Of a DNA stretch of 64,000 bases, positions 25,299 through 33,115 are shown in pieces. Made by a program: the position numbers and the translations under genes. The stretch comes from Spirochaetota bacterium (GTDB taxonomy: Bacteria; Spirochaetota; UBA4802; UBA5550). The DNA is taken from assembly GCA_016929135.1 (NCBI GenBank), contig JAFGJK010000088.1:1-64000 (forward strand), written 5' to 3'. The first letter of the stretch is position 1, and every line of letters begins with the position of its first letter. The notes under the pieces were generated by a model. It saw nothing but the letters and a program-made list of their open reading frames with translations. It made no database searches and was not told where the DNA came from.

Positions 25299-26079
25299 TG
25301 ATCCTTTCCGGTCCGATGTAGATATTGATCCAGGTGAAGTGATGGTACTCGCCGGGTGAGTGGTAGTGAAAGGGCTCGCCACCCCCGCCGGTGACGATGT
25401 AGAGTATCCCGTTTCTCCTGATAGAATAGAACGCCTGGACGTGTGATGAGATGACCAACTTCACCTTGCTGTGGGATTCGAATAGAGCCAGCAGTTCGAA
25501 GGTGTTCAGAATGTTCCCGGGAATCCCTGAACTCTGGAAGAGCGGCCTGTGCATTGCCAGGACGATTGTCTGGATGTCCCCCCTCCCCTGGGCAGTATCG
25601 AGCTCGTCTTCGAGCCATGCATACTGGGCGCCCCCGATGGTTTTCACCTCCCCCGGGACCTCGGTATCCAGGATGATGAAATAGAAATCCCCCTGGACGA
25701 AGGAATAGTAGCACCGGTACCCCTGGAGCGGTACGTTCTCCCTGAATATCGCTTCTGTCACGAGGCTGTCCACGTCGTGGTTTCCCACCGACGAGAATAC
25801 CGGTATCGTGTCCGATACCAGCGAAGTGGCGCGGTGGAACTGGTTCCATTCCTGGTCGTTGCCCGGGTTCGAGATGTGGTCGCCGTTGATGAGGAGGAAC
25901 CTGGGGGGCGGGACGATGGTGTCGATGATCTCCAGGAGCGATGTATAGGTGTCGTACCCGGCACGGATGTCCCCGATCACCGCAAATGACCAGTCCGCGT
26001 CGCTGTAGCGGGCGTCCTCTGCATCATGGCCGCATCCCGACGCCACGAGGAGCAGCACTATGGGGATGATTCTCATCAT
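25246..26079 (-). CDS. Lipoprotein calcineurin-like metallophosphoesterase
   Basis: A 277-residue secreted phosphoesterase. The N-terminus MMRIIPIVLLLVASGC carries a lipobox. Metal-site motifs follow in order: GDIRAG (about residue 36; the usual D-x-H histidine is replaced), INGDHIS (about 66), GNHDVDS (about 98), AMHRP (about 170) and SSHVQAF (about 204, in place of the usual G-H-x-H). It probably cleaves phosphate esters at the cell envelope, with altered metal ligands at both ends. AGGA lies seven bases before the ATG. It overlaps the next gene. Confidence 0.82.
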   Translation of the reverse strand: MMRIIPIVLLLVASGCGHDAEDARYSDADWSFAVIGDIRAGYDTYTSLLEIIDTIVPPPRFLLINGDHISNPGNDQEWNQFHRATSLVSDTIPVFSSVGNHDVDSLVTEAIFRENVPLQGYRCYYSFVQGDFYFIILDTEVPGEVKTIGGAQYAWLEDELDTAQGRGDIQTIVLAMHRPLFQSSGIPGNILNTFELLALFESHSKVKLVISSHVQAFYSIRRNGILYIVTGGGGEPFHYHSPGEYHHFTWINIYIGPERINVRTIGIFGEMVANFDY

Positions 26080-26394
26080 TGTGCGGTCCTGACGGAATCT
26101 CCTGTCGCCGCGTTGCGCAGCACGCTCGGTTCCAGTGAGCATCCATTGTTCTGCGTGCCAGACGTTGCTGGACGCGGCGTGTTGTGGACCGTGCCTGGGG
26201 CCCGTCATTCCGGGAAAAGCGGAGAGGGGGGATGCCGCTTCGGTATCCGGACTTCCCTCTTCACCGGAAACGACAGGGGCAAGGGCTGCACGGACTAGAT
26301 GCTGAGCAGTTACAATATAGCGCCGGCGGCGGGCCGGATCAAGTTAAAATTCCCGCCCGGTTCCCCGCGGTACACGCACCGGCAGGTGCAGCCC

Positions 26395-26949
26395 TCACCC
26401 GTCCAGTTTCAGGGGATCGAGCCTCACCCCGGGGGTCATGCGCGCCAGGAAGCCAGGCAGGGCCTCCCTGGATATGAACGCCGGCTTCCTCACCGCGGTT
26501 TTCTCACGGTTCCTGTTCTCCCTGGTCAGCGATATCAGGGCCACGCCGCCGCAGCGTGTGCAGAAATCCAGGGAGAGGGTGAGCCACTGGTCGCCCTTGC
26601 TGAAGGACGGGATACCCTCCAGGCGCGAGGGATCTGCCGCGTCGACGGCCTCGATGATCCGATCCTCCTGGTCCGGCGGGTACATGGCCATGCCGTACTG
26701 GAGGACGTCGCCGCAGGAGCCGCATTTCCATACCCTGAAGGAGTTGTAGACGCCGAAGGCGCCGAAGAAGACTGCGAGAAGTGCCACCAGGTAGAACACC
26801 CACTGCGGCAGAAGGAAGCCGTGGATGCTCAGCGTGTAGTTCTTAAAGAAGGCCAGACCGATGAATACCACCCCCGCCGCCGCGAAGGCCATGCCGAAGA
26901 GCATCTGCCCGACGCTTATCCCCTTTCTGATGGATTCCTTTTCGCCCAT
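26395..26949 (-). CDS. Membrane protein with zinc-ribbon-like cysteines
   Basis: A 184-residue protein with two membrane helices (about residues 14-34 and 44-66). A cytoplasmic part follows with two CxxC pairs, WKCGSCGD (about 74) and FCTRCGG (about 126), able to bind one zinc ion. The rest is unremarkable. GGGAG lies seven bases before the ATG. No family or function recognised; a membrane-tethered nucleic-acid or protein-binding role is one possibility. Confidence 0.7.
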   Translation of the reverse strand: MGEKESIRKGISVGQMLFGMAFAAAGVVFIGLAFFKNYTLSIHGFLLPQWVFYLVALLAVFFGAFGVYNSFRVWKCGSCGDVLQYGMAMYPPDQEDRIIEAVDAADPSRLEGIPSFSKGDQWLTLSLDFCTRCGGVALISLTRENRNREKTAVRKPAFISREALPGFLARMTPGVRLDPLKLDG

Positions 26950-27025
26950 TGTTTGTCTCCCTGTTGTATGATGAGTCATACTATGAACCCTTGATGCCGA
27001 AAAATAGCAATATTTTTTCAGGGGC

Positions 27026-27784
27026 CTATTCACCCATGGTGAAGTTGCCGTGCCGGTTCATCACCTCCAGCAAGCGCGGCCGCACCACCTCGTTGGCGAC
27101 CTGTCGCTCCTCTGCTTTTCCGAGGTCCCTGCCGTAGTACCCGCTGAGCTCGAAGGGCTCCCCGAATTCGATCGTGAGCTTTACCGGGATGGTGAGGGGG
27201 GGGAAGATGATATCCGCCGCGCGGTGGTCCCTCGGGATCTCCTTCACGATGGGGCAGGCCTTGTGGAACCCGATCATGGCGGCCGGCACGATGGGGACCC
27301 GGTAGTGCTTGGCAAGGCGGATCACGCCGGGATAGAAGGGGCGTAGCAGGTTCCTCTTTCGGAAGGTGCCGGAGTTACCCTCGGGAAAGATCGCCACGAG
27401 CCCGGGGTAACGGCTCCCCCCCTCCCGAAGGCAGGGGTCGATGTACTCGTATCGAATTCCCCCGGTGAGCCAGAGTGGGATGCCGGAGCCGATAAAAAAC
27501 TTCCCCCACCAGTGGTTCATGAAGTGCCAGGTGGAGTCGATGAGAACCTCGATGGGCCGTCCTGGAATGGCAAAGTAGCTCAGGGCGGTGATGTCCAGGT
27601 CGAAGCCGCCGCCGTGGTTGGCGGCGATGATGGCGGGCCCCGGGGGTATCCTCTCGGCGCCGATCACGCGAAGACGGTGGTAGAGGCGGTAGTACCACCT
27701 CGAGAGGGAAAGGCGGATGCGGTTGTATCCGGAGAATCTCTCGTAGTATTCACTCTCAAGGGCTGCGTATTCGGCGTAGTTCAT
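27026..27784 (-). CDS. PlsC-like glycerophospholipid acyltransferase
   Basis: A 252-residue acyltransferase of the 1-acylglycerol-3-phosphate family, expected at the inner membrane. Motif I is NHGGGFDLD (about residues 56-64), a variant of NHx4D with the catalytic His and Asp. Motif III is FPEGNSGTFR (about 133), and a later IVPAAMIG matches motif IV. It should transfer a fatty acyl group in phospholipid or lipid-like synthesis. GGAGG lies five bases before the ATG. Confidence 0.85.
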   Translation of the reverse strand: MNYAEYAALESEYYERFSGYNRIRLSLSRWYYRLYHRLRVIGAERIPPGPAIIAANHGGGFDLDITALSYFAIPGRPIEVLIDSTWHFMNHWWGKFFIGSGIPLWLTGGIRYEYIDPCLREGGSRYPGLVAIFPEGNSGTFRKRNLLRPFYPGVIRLAKHYRVPIVPAAMIGFHKACPIVKEIPRDHRAADIIFPPLTIPVKLTIEFGEPFELSGYYGRDLGKAEERQVANEVVRPRLLEVMNRHGNFTMGE

Positions 27785-27884
27785 CTGGTCCTCCCGTAGT
27801 GTCCCCCATGGGACAACGACGGCGTCGCCGTGTCAACCATCTCTCCGTCTGCCGCGCATTCATCCCCCTTTACGCAATAATGGC

Positions 27885-27912
27885 TTGACCGGAATCCCGG
27901 TACCTGTAGACT
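27885..27912 (+). promoter_or_regulatory. Putative leuB promoter
   Basis: TTGACC and TAGACT separated by 16 bases, about 34 bases before the leuB start codon. This leaves a short leader with no room for an attenuator. Confidence 0.45.
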
Positions 27913-27945
27913 GCGTCTTCATCGTTCCAAGGACGGAGATTCGGC

Positions 27946-29013
27946 ATGGCAGTGAAGAAAATCGCGGTGCTTCCGGGTGACGGCATCGGACCGGAGGTGA
28001 TGAGGGAGGCCCTGGGGATTCTGGAGAGGATATCGTCCCTCTGCGCGGTCGAATTTCGTTGTGTCGAGGCGCCCGTCGGCGGCGCCGCCATCGACCTGCA
28101 CGGCGAGGCCCTGCCGGCCTCCACGGTGCGGCTCTGCGAGGAATCCGACGCGGTCCTCTTCGGCTCCGTGGGGGGGCCGAAATGGGAGTCGCTCCCGCCG
28201 GAAAAGCAGCCGGAGCGGGGGGCGCTCCTGCCGCTGAGAAAGCACTTCAAACTCTACGCGAACCTGCGCCCCGCCATCGTCTTCGGCGAGCTGGCCGGCG
28301 CCTCCCCGCTGAAGCGGGAGGTGATCGGTGACGGCTTCGACATCATGATCATACGGGAGCTCACGGGCGGCATCTACTTCGGCCAGCCCAAGGGGAGGGA
28401 GGGGGACCGGGCCTTCGACACCCTGGTGTACACGAAGCCGGAGATCGAGCGCATCGCCCGCGTTGCCTTCGAGACCGCCATGAGGAGGAGCCGCCGGCTT
28501 ACCTCCATCGACAAGGCCAATGTCCTGGCCGCCATGGTGCTGTGGCGCGAGACCGTCATGGAGGTCGCCGGGGGGTATCCCGACGTGGCACTGAACCACA
28601 TGTATGTGGACAATGCCGCTATGCAGCTGGTGCGGGACCCCCGGCAGTTCGACGTGCTCCTCTGCGACAACATGTTCGGCGACATCCTCTCCGACGAGGC
28701 GTCCATGATCACCGGCTCACTGGGGATGCTCCCCTCGGCGTCGCTCTCCGGGGGCACCTTCGGGCTTTACGAGCCGGCCGGCGGATCGGCGCCGGACATC
28801 GCCGGGAAGGGTACCGCGAACCCCATCGCGCAGATCCTCTCCGCCGCGATGATGCTGAAGTACAGCTTCGGGATGGATGATGCCTACGAGAGGATCTTCG
28901 CCGCAGTGGAGTCGGTGCTGGCCGAGGGCTACCGTACCGGGGACATCATGTCCCAGGGGAAAAGGCTGGTGGGCACCGCCGAGATGGGGGGGCTCATCGC
29001 CGACCGGTTGTAG
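27946..29013 (+). CDS. leuB: 3-isopropylmalate dehydrogenase
   Basis: A 355-residue NAD-dependent dehydrogenase for the third step of leucine biosynthesis. It opens with [11 protein letters not shown], has the Arg-rich substrate site ([17 protein letters not shown], about residues 97-145), and the metal-site region [28 protein letters not shown] (described in parts: [13 protein letters not shown] about 240). It ends with [11 protein letters not shown]. The LTGGIYFG sequence favours isopropylmalate over isocitrate as substrate. GGAG lies seven bases before the ATG. leuA, leuC and leuD are not adjacent. Confidence 0.93.
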   Translation: MAVKKIAVLPGDGIGPEVMREALGILERISSLCAVEFRCVEAPVGGAAIDLHGEALPASTVRLCEESDAVLFGSVGGPKWESLPPEKQPERGALLPLRKHFKLYANLRPAIVFGELAGASPLKREVIGDGFDIMIIRELTGGIYFGQPKGREGDRAFDTLVYTKPEIERIARVAFETAMRRSRRLTSIDKANVLAAMVLWRETVMEVAGGYPDVALNHMYVDNAAMQLVRDPRQFDVLLCDNMFGDILSDEASMITGSLGMLPSASLSGGTFGLYEPAGGSAPDIAGKGTANPIAQILSAAMMLKYSFGMDDAYERIFAAVESVLAEGYRTGDIMSQGKRLVGTAEMGGLIADRL

Positions 29014-29089
29014 CGCGGCCTAGGGGCCCTGACCCGGTGGAGTATGATGAAGTACTATGTATAGAAGAAATCTCCGGTCACAGGAAGTG

Positions 29090-29275
29090 ATGATGAAACG
29101 GACGGCAACCATAATCCTGGCGATCACCTGCCTCCTCTGTATAACGGACTGCCACAGGGCCACCCCTGAGGAAGAACTCATGAGCGACCTGCAGAAGATA
29201 CTGCAGGATGCCTACGGAAAGGACTGCAGGGTGCACAAGATACATACGGTAAGGGACCACAGGCACGGGAAATAA
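29090..29275 (+). CDS. Small secreted or lipoprotein-like protein
   Basis: A 61-residue protein with a typical export sequence (MMKRTATIILAITCLLC...), then a charged mature part with two cysteines. The C-terminus is His/Arg-rich (RVHKIHTVRDHRHGK), which might bind metal. AGGA stands just before the start codon. A lipobox is possible but not clean. No family recognised. Confidence 0.5.
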   Translation: MMKRTATIILAITCLLCITDCHRATPEEELMSDLQKILQDAYGKDCRVHKIHTVRDHRHGK

Positions 29276-29342
29276 AACCTCAAGTATCCCCGGTTTTCAT
29301 ACGATACCTGATGTAGCAAAGCCACAGGAGTAGGTGTACGCG

Positions 29343-29486
29343 ATGAACGATACAATGATCACGAATTCCCTCATACTGGCGGTCCGGCACGACCTGTCCC
29401 GGGGCATGAAGAAAGAGGAGGTCCTGCGGTCCCTCGCCCACGTCATCAGCCCCGACCTCATGAGAAAGGTCCGGGAGCAGCTCTAG
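29343..29486 (+). CDS. Small hypothetical protein (47 residues)
   Basis: A short frame with AGGAGTAGGTG upstream of its ATG. The product is a likely all-helical peptide with a regular charge pattern (LAVRHDLSRGMKKEEVLRSL; ISPDLMRKVREQL). It follows the small secreted gene by 67 bases. No family recognised; the coding-like composition and start signal support it. Confidence 0.5.
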   Translation: MNDTMITNSLILAVRHDLSRGMKKEEVLRSLAHVISPDLMRKVREQL

Positions 29487-29686
29487 CGGCACGCGTTTCT
29501 TCCACTTTTCTCCCAGATCCTCTGTGAGTTATGTCTCCAGGGCTCTGTCCCCGCTGCTTCCATAGCACTATCATTCCACTGCAGATGCACCTTCTCGTCT
29601 CGGGATGTGATTGTTCCCGCGGTATGGATGACCTCTACTGGCCGGAATAGGGGGCCAGAGCCCGCGGTGAGAAATCCGCGGCCCCA

Positions 29687-30478
29687 TCAGCCGTGTACAT
29701 GAGCGCCGATGCGCCTGATGCGGGCCATCTCCTGGTCCGAAAGGGGCCCCAGGTCCAGGGCCTTCAGCCCCCCCTCCATCTCCTCCTCGCTGGAGGGCCC
29801 CATGAGGCAGAGGTCCACATGGGGATCCGACAGCACGAAGCGATAGCAGTCGGCGGCGCTGAGCGGCTCCTCGCCGGCGGGCATCTTCTTCCTTTTCAGT
29901 AGCTTCCGCCAGCTGGTGGCGGTATAGATGGTGATGCCCGGCCTGTCCGCCGCGGCCAAATGCGGGAAGACGTCGTGCTCCGCGCCGGGGTGCGCCGCAT
30001 TGTAGCGCACCATGAAGACGTCGATGGGGTTTTCATGGTCGGCGGCGAGTTTTCCGAAGGTCTTCCTGTTGTGGCCCGACATGCCGATGAAGCGTATCCT
30101 GCCCCGGCGTTTCAGGTCCCTGGCCGTGTCAAGAAGCCTCCCCCAGGGAACGGAGTTGTGCCATCCCAGGATGAGGACGTCGGCGTAATCGATCCCCAGG
30201 GCGGCGAGCCCCTTGTCCACCGAGCGGGTGGTGAGCAGCCCGGAATGGTCGTAGCTCTGCAGGGCGATCACCATCTTCTCCCGCCCCCTCGCGGTCAGGG
30301 CGCGGAGCCCCTCCGCCATGCCGGAATTTCGGGGAGTGCTCCAGAAAAAGTAATTGATCCCCCGCTCGGCGTAGGCCCGCTCCACGGCCTTCGCCGGGAT
30401 CCCGTAGCCCGAGGCGAGCCCCAGCCTGCTCACGGAGAGCCCTGTTCGTCCCAGAATCCTGCGCTCGTTGAAATCCAT
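29687..30478 (-). CDS. Aldo/keto-reductase-fold protein lacking the usual catalytic tetrad
   Basis: A 263-residue protein that begins like an AKR (RRILGRTGLSVSRLGLASG). Where active family members have FDTA...YG, it reads YFFWSTPRNSG (about residues 43-53). The lysine strand reads VIALQSYD (about 70) with Gln, and the histidine position reads LILGWHN (about 103). So Asp, Tyr and Lys of the tetrad are not visible, and the protein is shorter than the usual 310-340 residues. It may be a non-reductase relative. GGGAGG precedes the ATG. The MFS gene ends 21 bases upstream, suggesting an operon. Confidence 0.75.
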   Translation of the reverse strand: MDFNERRILGRTGLSVSRLGLASGYGIPAKAVERAYAERGINYFFWSTPRNSGMAEGLRALTARGREKMVIALQSYDHSGLLTTRSVDKGLAALGIDYADVLILGWHNSVPWGRLLDTARDLKRRGRIRFIGMSGHNRKTFGKLAADHENPIDVFMVRYNAAHPGAEHDVFPHLAAADRPGITIYTATSWRKLLKRKKMPAGEEPLSAADCYRFVLSDPHVDLCLMGPSSEEEMEGGLKALDLGPLSDQEMARIRRIGAHVHG

Positions 30479-30499
30479 GGTGCGCCCCCCCTCCCGGTC

Positions 30500-31831
30500 C
30501 TACTCCGGTTCGTGGATGTCCGTGGCGCTCTGGATCCCCATGGCCACCTCCGGTATGATTCCCATCCTCCGGTAGATGGGCCGTACCTTCCTGCGGATGT
30601 CCGGGAGCCGCCGGGCGAAGAAGGCGGCTCCCGCCAGGGACATGATCCCACCGATCACGATGGTGGGGGGGACGCCGATGGCGCTGGAAACGCTCCCGGA
30701 AAAGAGGCTCCCCAGCGGCGCCGTTCCCATGAAGGACATGGTGTAGAAGCTCATCACCCGGCCCCGCTTGTCCTCGTCGACGATGGTCTGTATCATGGTG
30801 TTGCACGAAGCGATGCTCACGATCAGGCCGAATCCCACGACCGCCAGGAGTGCGGCCGCGAGCACCGGTGACCCAGAGAATCCCAGGGCCAGCAGGGCGA
30901 CGCCGGAGATGGAGAGGCACGCCAGTATCAGCCTCCCCAGGCCGACAACGCTCTTCCGTGACGCCAGGTACAGGGTCCCCCCCAGGGCGCCGCAGCCCGT
31001 GGATGCCACCAGGAATCCGTAGGTATGGGAGCCGCCGCCGAGTACGTGCACGGCGAAAACCGGCAGCACTACGGGGAAGGCCATGGAGATGAAGCTGATG
31101 ATCGAGATGAGCATCAGGAGGTCGCGGATTGGCGTGAAGGCCAGGACGTAGCGGAATCCCTCCTTCATCTCGTCGAGGATCCTCCTGGCATGATCAACCC
31201 GCTCCCGCTCCGGCACCCTCATGGCAACCAGGGCGGCGATGACGGCGATGAAGCTCAGCCCGTTCACGAGAAAACACACCCCTTCGCCCCAGAGGGCGAT
31301 GAGGACACCCGCCACGGCAGGCCCGACGAGCCGTGAGCCGTTGAAGATCGCGGAGTTCAGGGCGATGGCGTTCCCCAGGTCGTTCTTGTCGTCGATCATC
31401 TCGATGACGAAGGCCTGGCGGGTAGGCATGTCGAAGGCGTTTATGAGTCCCAGGAGGGCGCTCAGGGCCACCACGTGCCACACGTGGACGACCTCCAGTA
31501 TCGTGATGGCGGCGATGGTGAGGGCCTGCAGCAAGGCCAGGACCTGCGCCGCCACCAGGATCCTGTGGCGGTTGATCCTGTCCCCCAGGACCCCGGCGAT
31601 GGGGGACAGGAGAAAGGCCGGGATTTGCGACGAGAACCCCACGATTCCCAGCATGAACTCGGACCGGGTGAGCCTGAAGACGAGCCAGGCAACCGCTACG
31701 GACTGCATCCATGTGCCGATGAGCGATATCCCCTGGCCCAGGAAGAAGAGGCGGTAGTTCCGGTGCCGGAGCGCCCGGAGGGCGGCGCCGATGTTACCCA
31801 GTCTTTTTATCCTTTCCCCTTCGTTTGTCAT
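30500..31831 (-). CDS. MFS transporter (MFS_3 / enterobactin-exporter-like)
   Basis: A 443-residue major facilitator with about 12 membrane helices. The start LRHRNYRLFFLGQGISLIGT and loop motif GVLGDRINRHRIL (about residues 80-92) are typical of the MFS_3 group, which includes EntS-like exporters. DMPTRQAFV (about 133) is another group motif. Substrate unknown; probable proton-coupled export. It is followed by the aldo/keto-reductase-like gene. Confidence 0.87.
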   Translation of the reverse strand: MTNEGERIKRLGNIGAALRALRHRNYRLFFLGQGISLIGTWMQSVAVAWLVFRLTRSEFMLGIVGFSSQIPAFLLSPIAGVLGDRINRHRILVAAQVLALLQALTIAAITILEVVHVWHVVALSALLGLINAFDMPTRQAFVIEMIDDKNDLGNAIALNSAIFNGSRLVGPAVAGVLIALWGEGVCFLVNGLSFIAVIAALVAMRVPERERVDHARRILDEMKEGFRYVLAFTPIRDLLMLISIISFISMAFPVVLPVFAVHVLGGGSHTYGFLVASTGCGALGGTLYLASRKSVVGLGRLILACLSISGVALLALGFSGSPVLAAALLAVVGFGLIVSIASCNTMIQTIVDEDKRGRVMSFYTMSFMGTAPLGSLFSGSVSSAIGVPPTIVIGGIMSLAGAAFFARRLPDIRRKVRPIYRRMGIIPEVAMGIQSATDIHEPE

Positions 31832-32367
31832 GCCATCGATACCCGACGGTAATCACGACCGCGATCGTATACGGGCCGATACTATTACATCAGGTGCAAC
31901 TGATCTGCTGTGTGGCGCCGGCCGTCAACACATATTTCGGCAATCCGCGGAATGGCCGCGTTGATGCCCGGATAACCCTGTGTATGAAATATCCTTTGGG
32001 GAACGGACCGGAGGGTGCATGGTCGTCCAGGTGCTCCGCGTACGACAGGCGGGAAAGTGAATCATGGCGAAACGCACCGCTGACGAAGAATCGATGTGCG
32101 GGGCGCGTGAGGGGCGCCCGGGTCTCCACATCGATAAAACCGGAGTGGCGACATTCGTGCTTTTCTTTGTATTCATGTCGAGTACTCATCCGGGCTTCTC
32201 CCTGATGTCGTCGTGGAGCGGACGGATATTCCCCTGCTCGTTAAACGCCGGGCTTACGATGCCTGGATTCCTTTTCATTGATCTCTGCCGATGCAGACGG
32301 GAATCGACGAAGCCCTGCGGTTCCTGATCCCCGTCTCTTTCAACCATTCTGCACAGTGTCAAGCATG
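31832..32367. other. Intergenic stretch without recognised genes
   Basis: About 535 bases between the MFS gene and a lipoprotein gene. Several frames of 80-125 residues exist on both strands, but none has a ribosome site plus protein-like composition. It may hold the MFS promoter or a decayed gene. Nothing can be named. Confidence 0.5.
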
Positions 32368-32733
32368 CTATTCATCGTAGCGGATCACCGTCCCCTCAAC
32401 CGTGATGACGTTGACGGTCCCCAGAATCCAGTGCTGTTTTTCGATCCACCATCGAAGGTTGATCATGTTGTCGCCCCCCTTTTCGCCGATTGCCCCTTCG
32501 ATCGCCTGGGAGAGGCTGTGCTCCGGCGTGACTGGTATCATCCAGAAGAAATAGAAACTGCTCGATTCACCTCCAGCGTCTCCGATGGTCCGATAGCTCT
32601 TCCCCTCAAGGGGGCGGAACTCCGGCTCTATGCCCCCGGCGGTGGTGTATCTGGCAAGGCAGCCTGAAAGCACGATAATGGTCAGAAGCGGCGCCAGGAG
32701 CGCCAGCCCTCTCTGCAATCCCTTGGAATTCAT
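32368..32733 (-). CDS. Small lipoprotein, paralogue of its neighbour
   Basis: A 121-residue lipoprotein with signal sequence and lipobox VLSGC (Cys about residue 25). The mature part has a shared pattern with the upstream gene product: S-S/R-aromatic-W-M-I, an Ala-rich helix (AIEGAIGEKGGDNMINLRWW) and a closing strand VEGTVIRY. Function unknown. It is the last gene of the exbB-exbD-tonB-receptor run, 9 bases after its paralogue. Confidence 0.75.
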   Translation of the reverse strand: MNSKGLQRGLALLAPLLTIIVLSGCLARYTTAGGIEPEFRPLEGKSYRTIGDAGGESSSFYFFWMIPVTPEHSLSQAIEGAIGEKGGDNMINLRWWIEKQHWILGTVNVITVEGTVIRYDE

Positions 32734-32742
32734 GGGGGCCTC

Positions 32743-33099
32743 CTACTTGCTCCGTGAATACTTCACCGCCTCTCCCTCCACTCTCACCGTGGTGGTGCTG
32801 AAGAAGAGATACCAGCGGTAGGTCTCGTAGCATCGCACGCCGACGAGGGCGTCCGCGTCCTTTTTCCTGACCGCCTCGTCGATGGCGCTCGCGATGTCCG
32901 GCCGGCCGATCATCCACAGCCCCATGATCGACCAGGCCCTGGAGGACCCGTCGGTCTGTCCCAGGCTCTGCAGCGTCGTCCGCTCCTGGATATGGGTCGT
33001 GGACGACGTCAGGCAAACCGGGGAGGTGATGCAGGAAGATCCGGAAAGAATGACCACGGTTACGGCTGCGCCGACGGCGAATGATTTGAATAGCTTCAT
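32743..33099 (-). CDS. Small lipoprotein, TRL-like pattern
   Basis: A 118-residue lipoprotein: signal sequence, then SGSSC as a likely lipobox (about residue 23). The mature part runs WSIMGLWMIGRPDIASAIDEAV, then a Cys-containing strand, and ends VRVEGEAVKYSR. This architecture resembles small TRL-like lipoproteins with a repeated helix-strand unit. Its downstream neighbour is a diverged copy. It starts 16 bases after the TonB receptor gene, so it is probably co-expressed with it. Confidence 0.75.
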   Translation of the reverse strand: MKLFKSFAVGAAVTVVILSGSSCITSPVCLTSSTTHIQERTTLQSLGQTDGSSRAWSIMGLWMIGRPDIASAIDEAVRKKDADALVGVRCYETYRWYLFFSTTTVRVEGEAVKYSRSK

Positions 33100-33115
33100 G
33101 ACGATCTCCTTGTAG

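Noticed and set aside
32064..32327. An 87-residue plus-strand frame in the 31.8-32.4 kb gap
   Set aside because: No ribosome site and no recognisable features apart from one hydrophobic stretch; overlapping frames on both strands look equally good.
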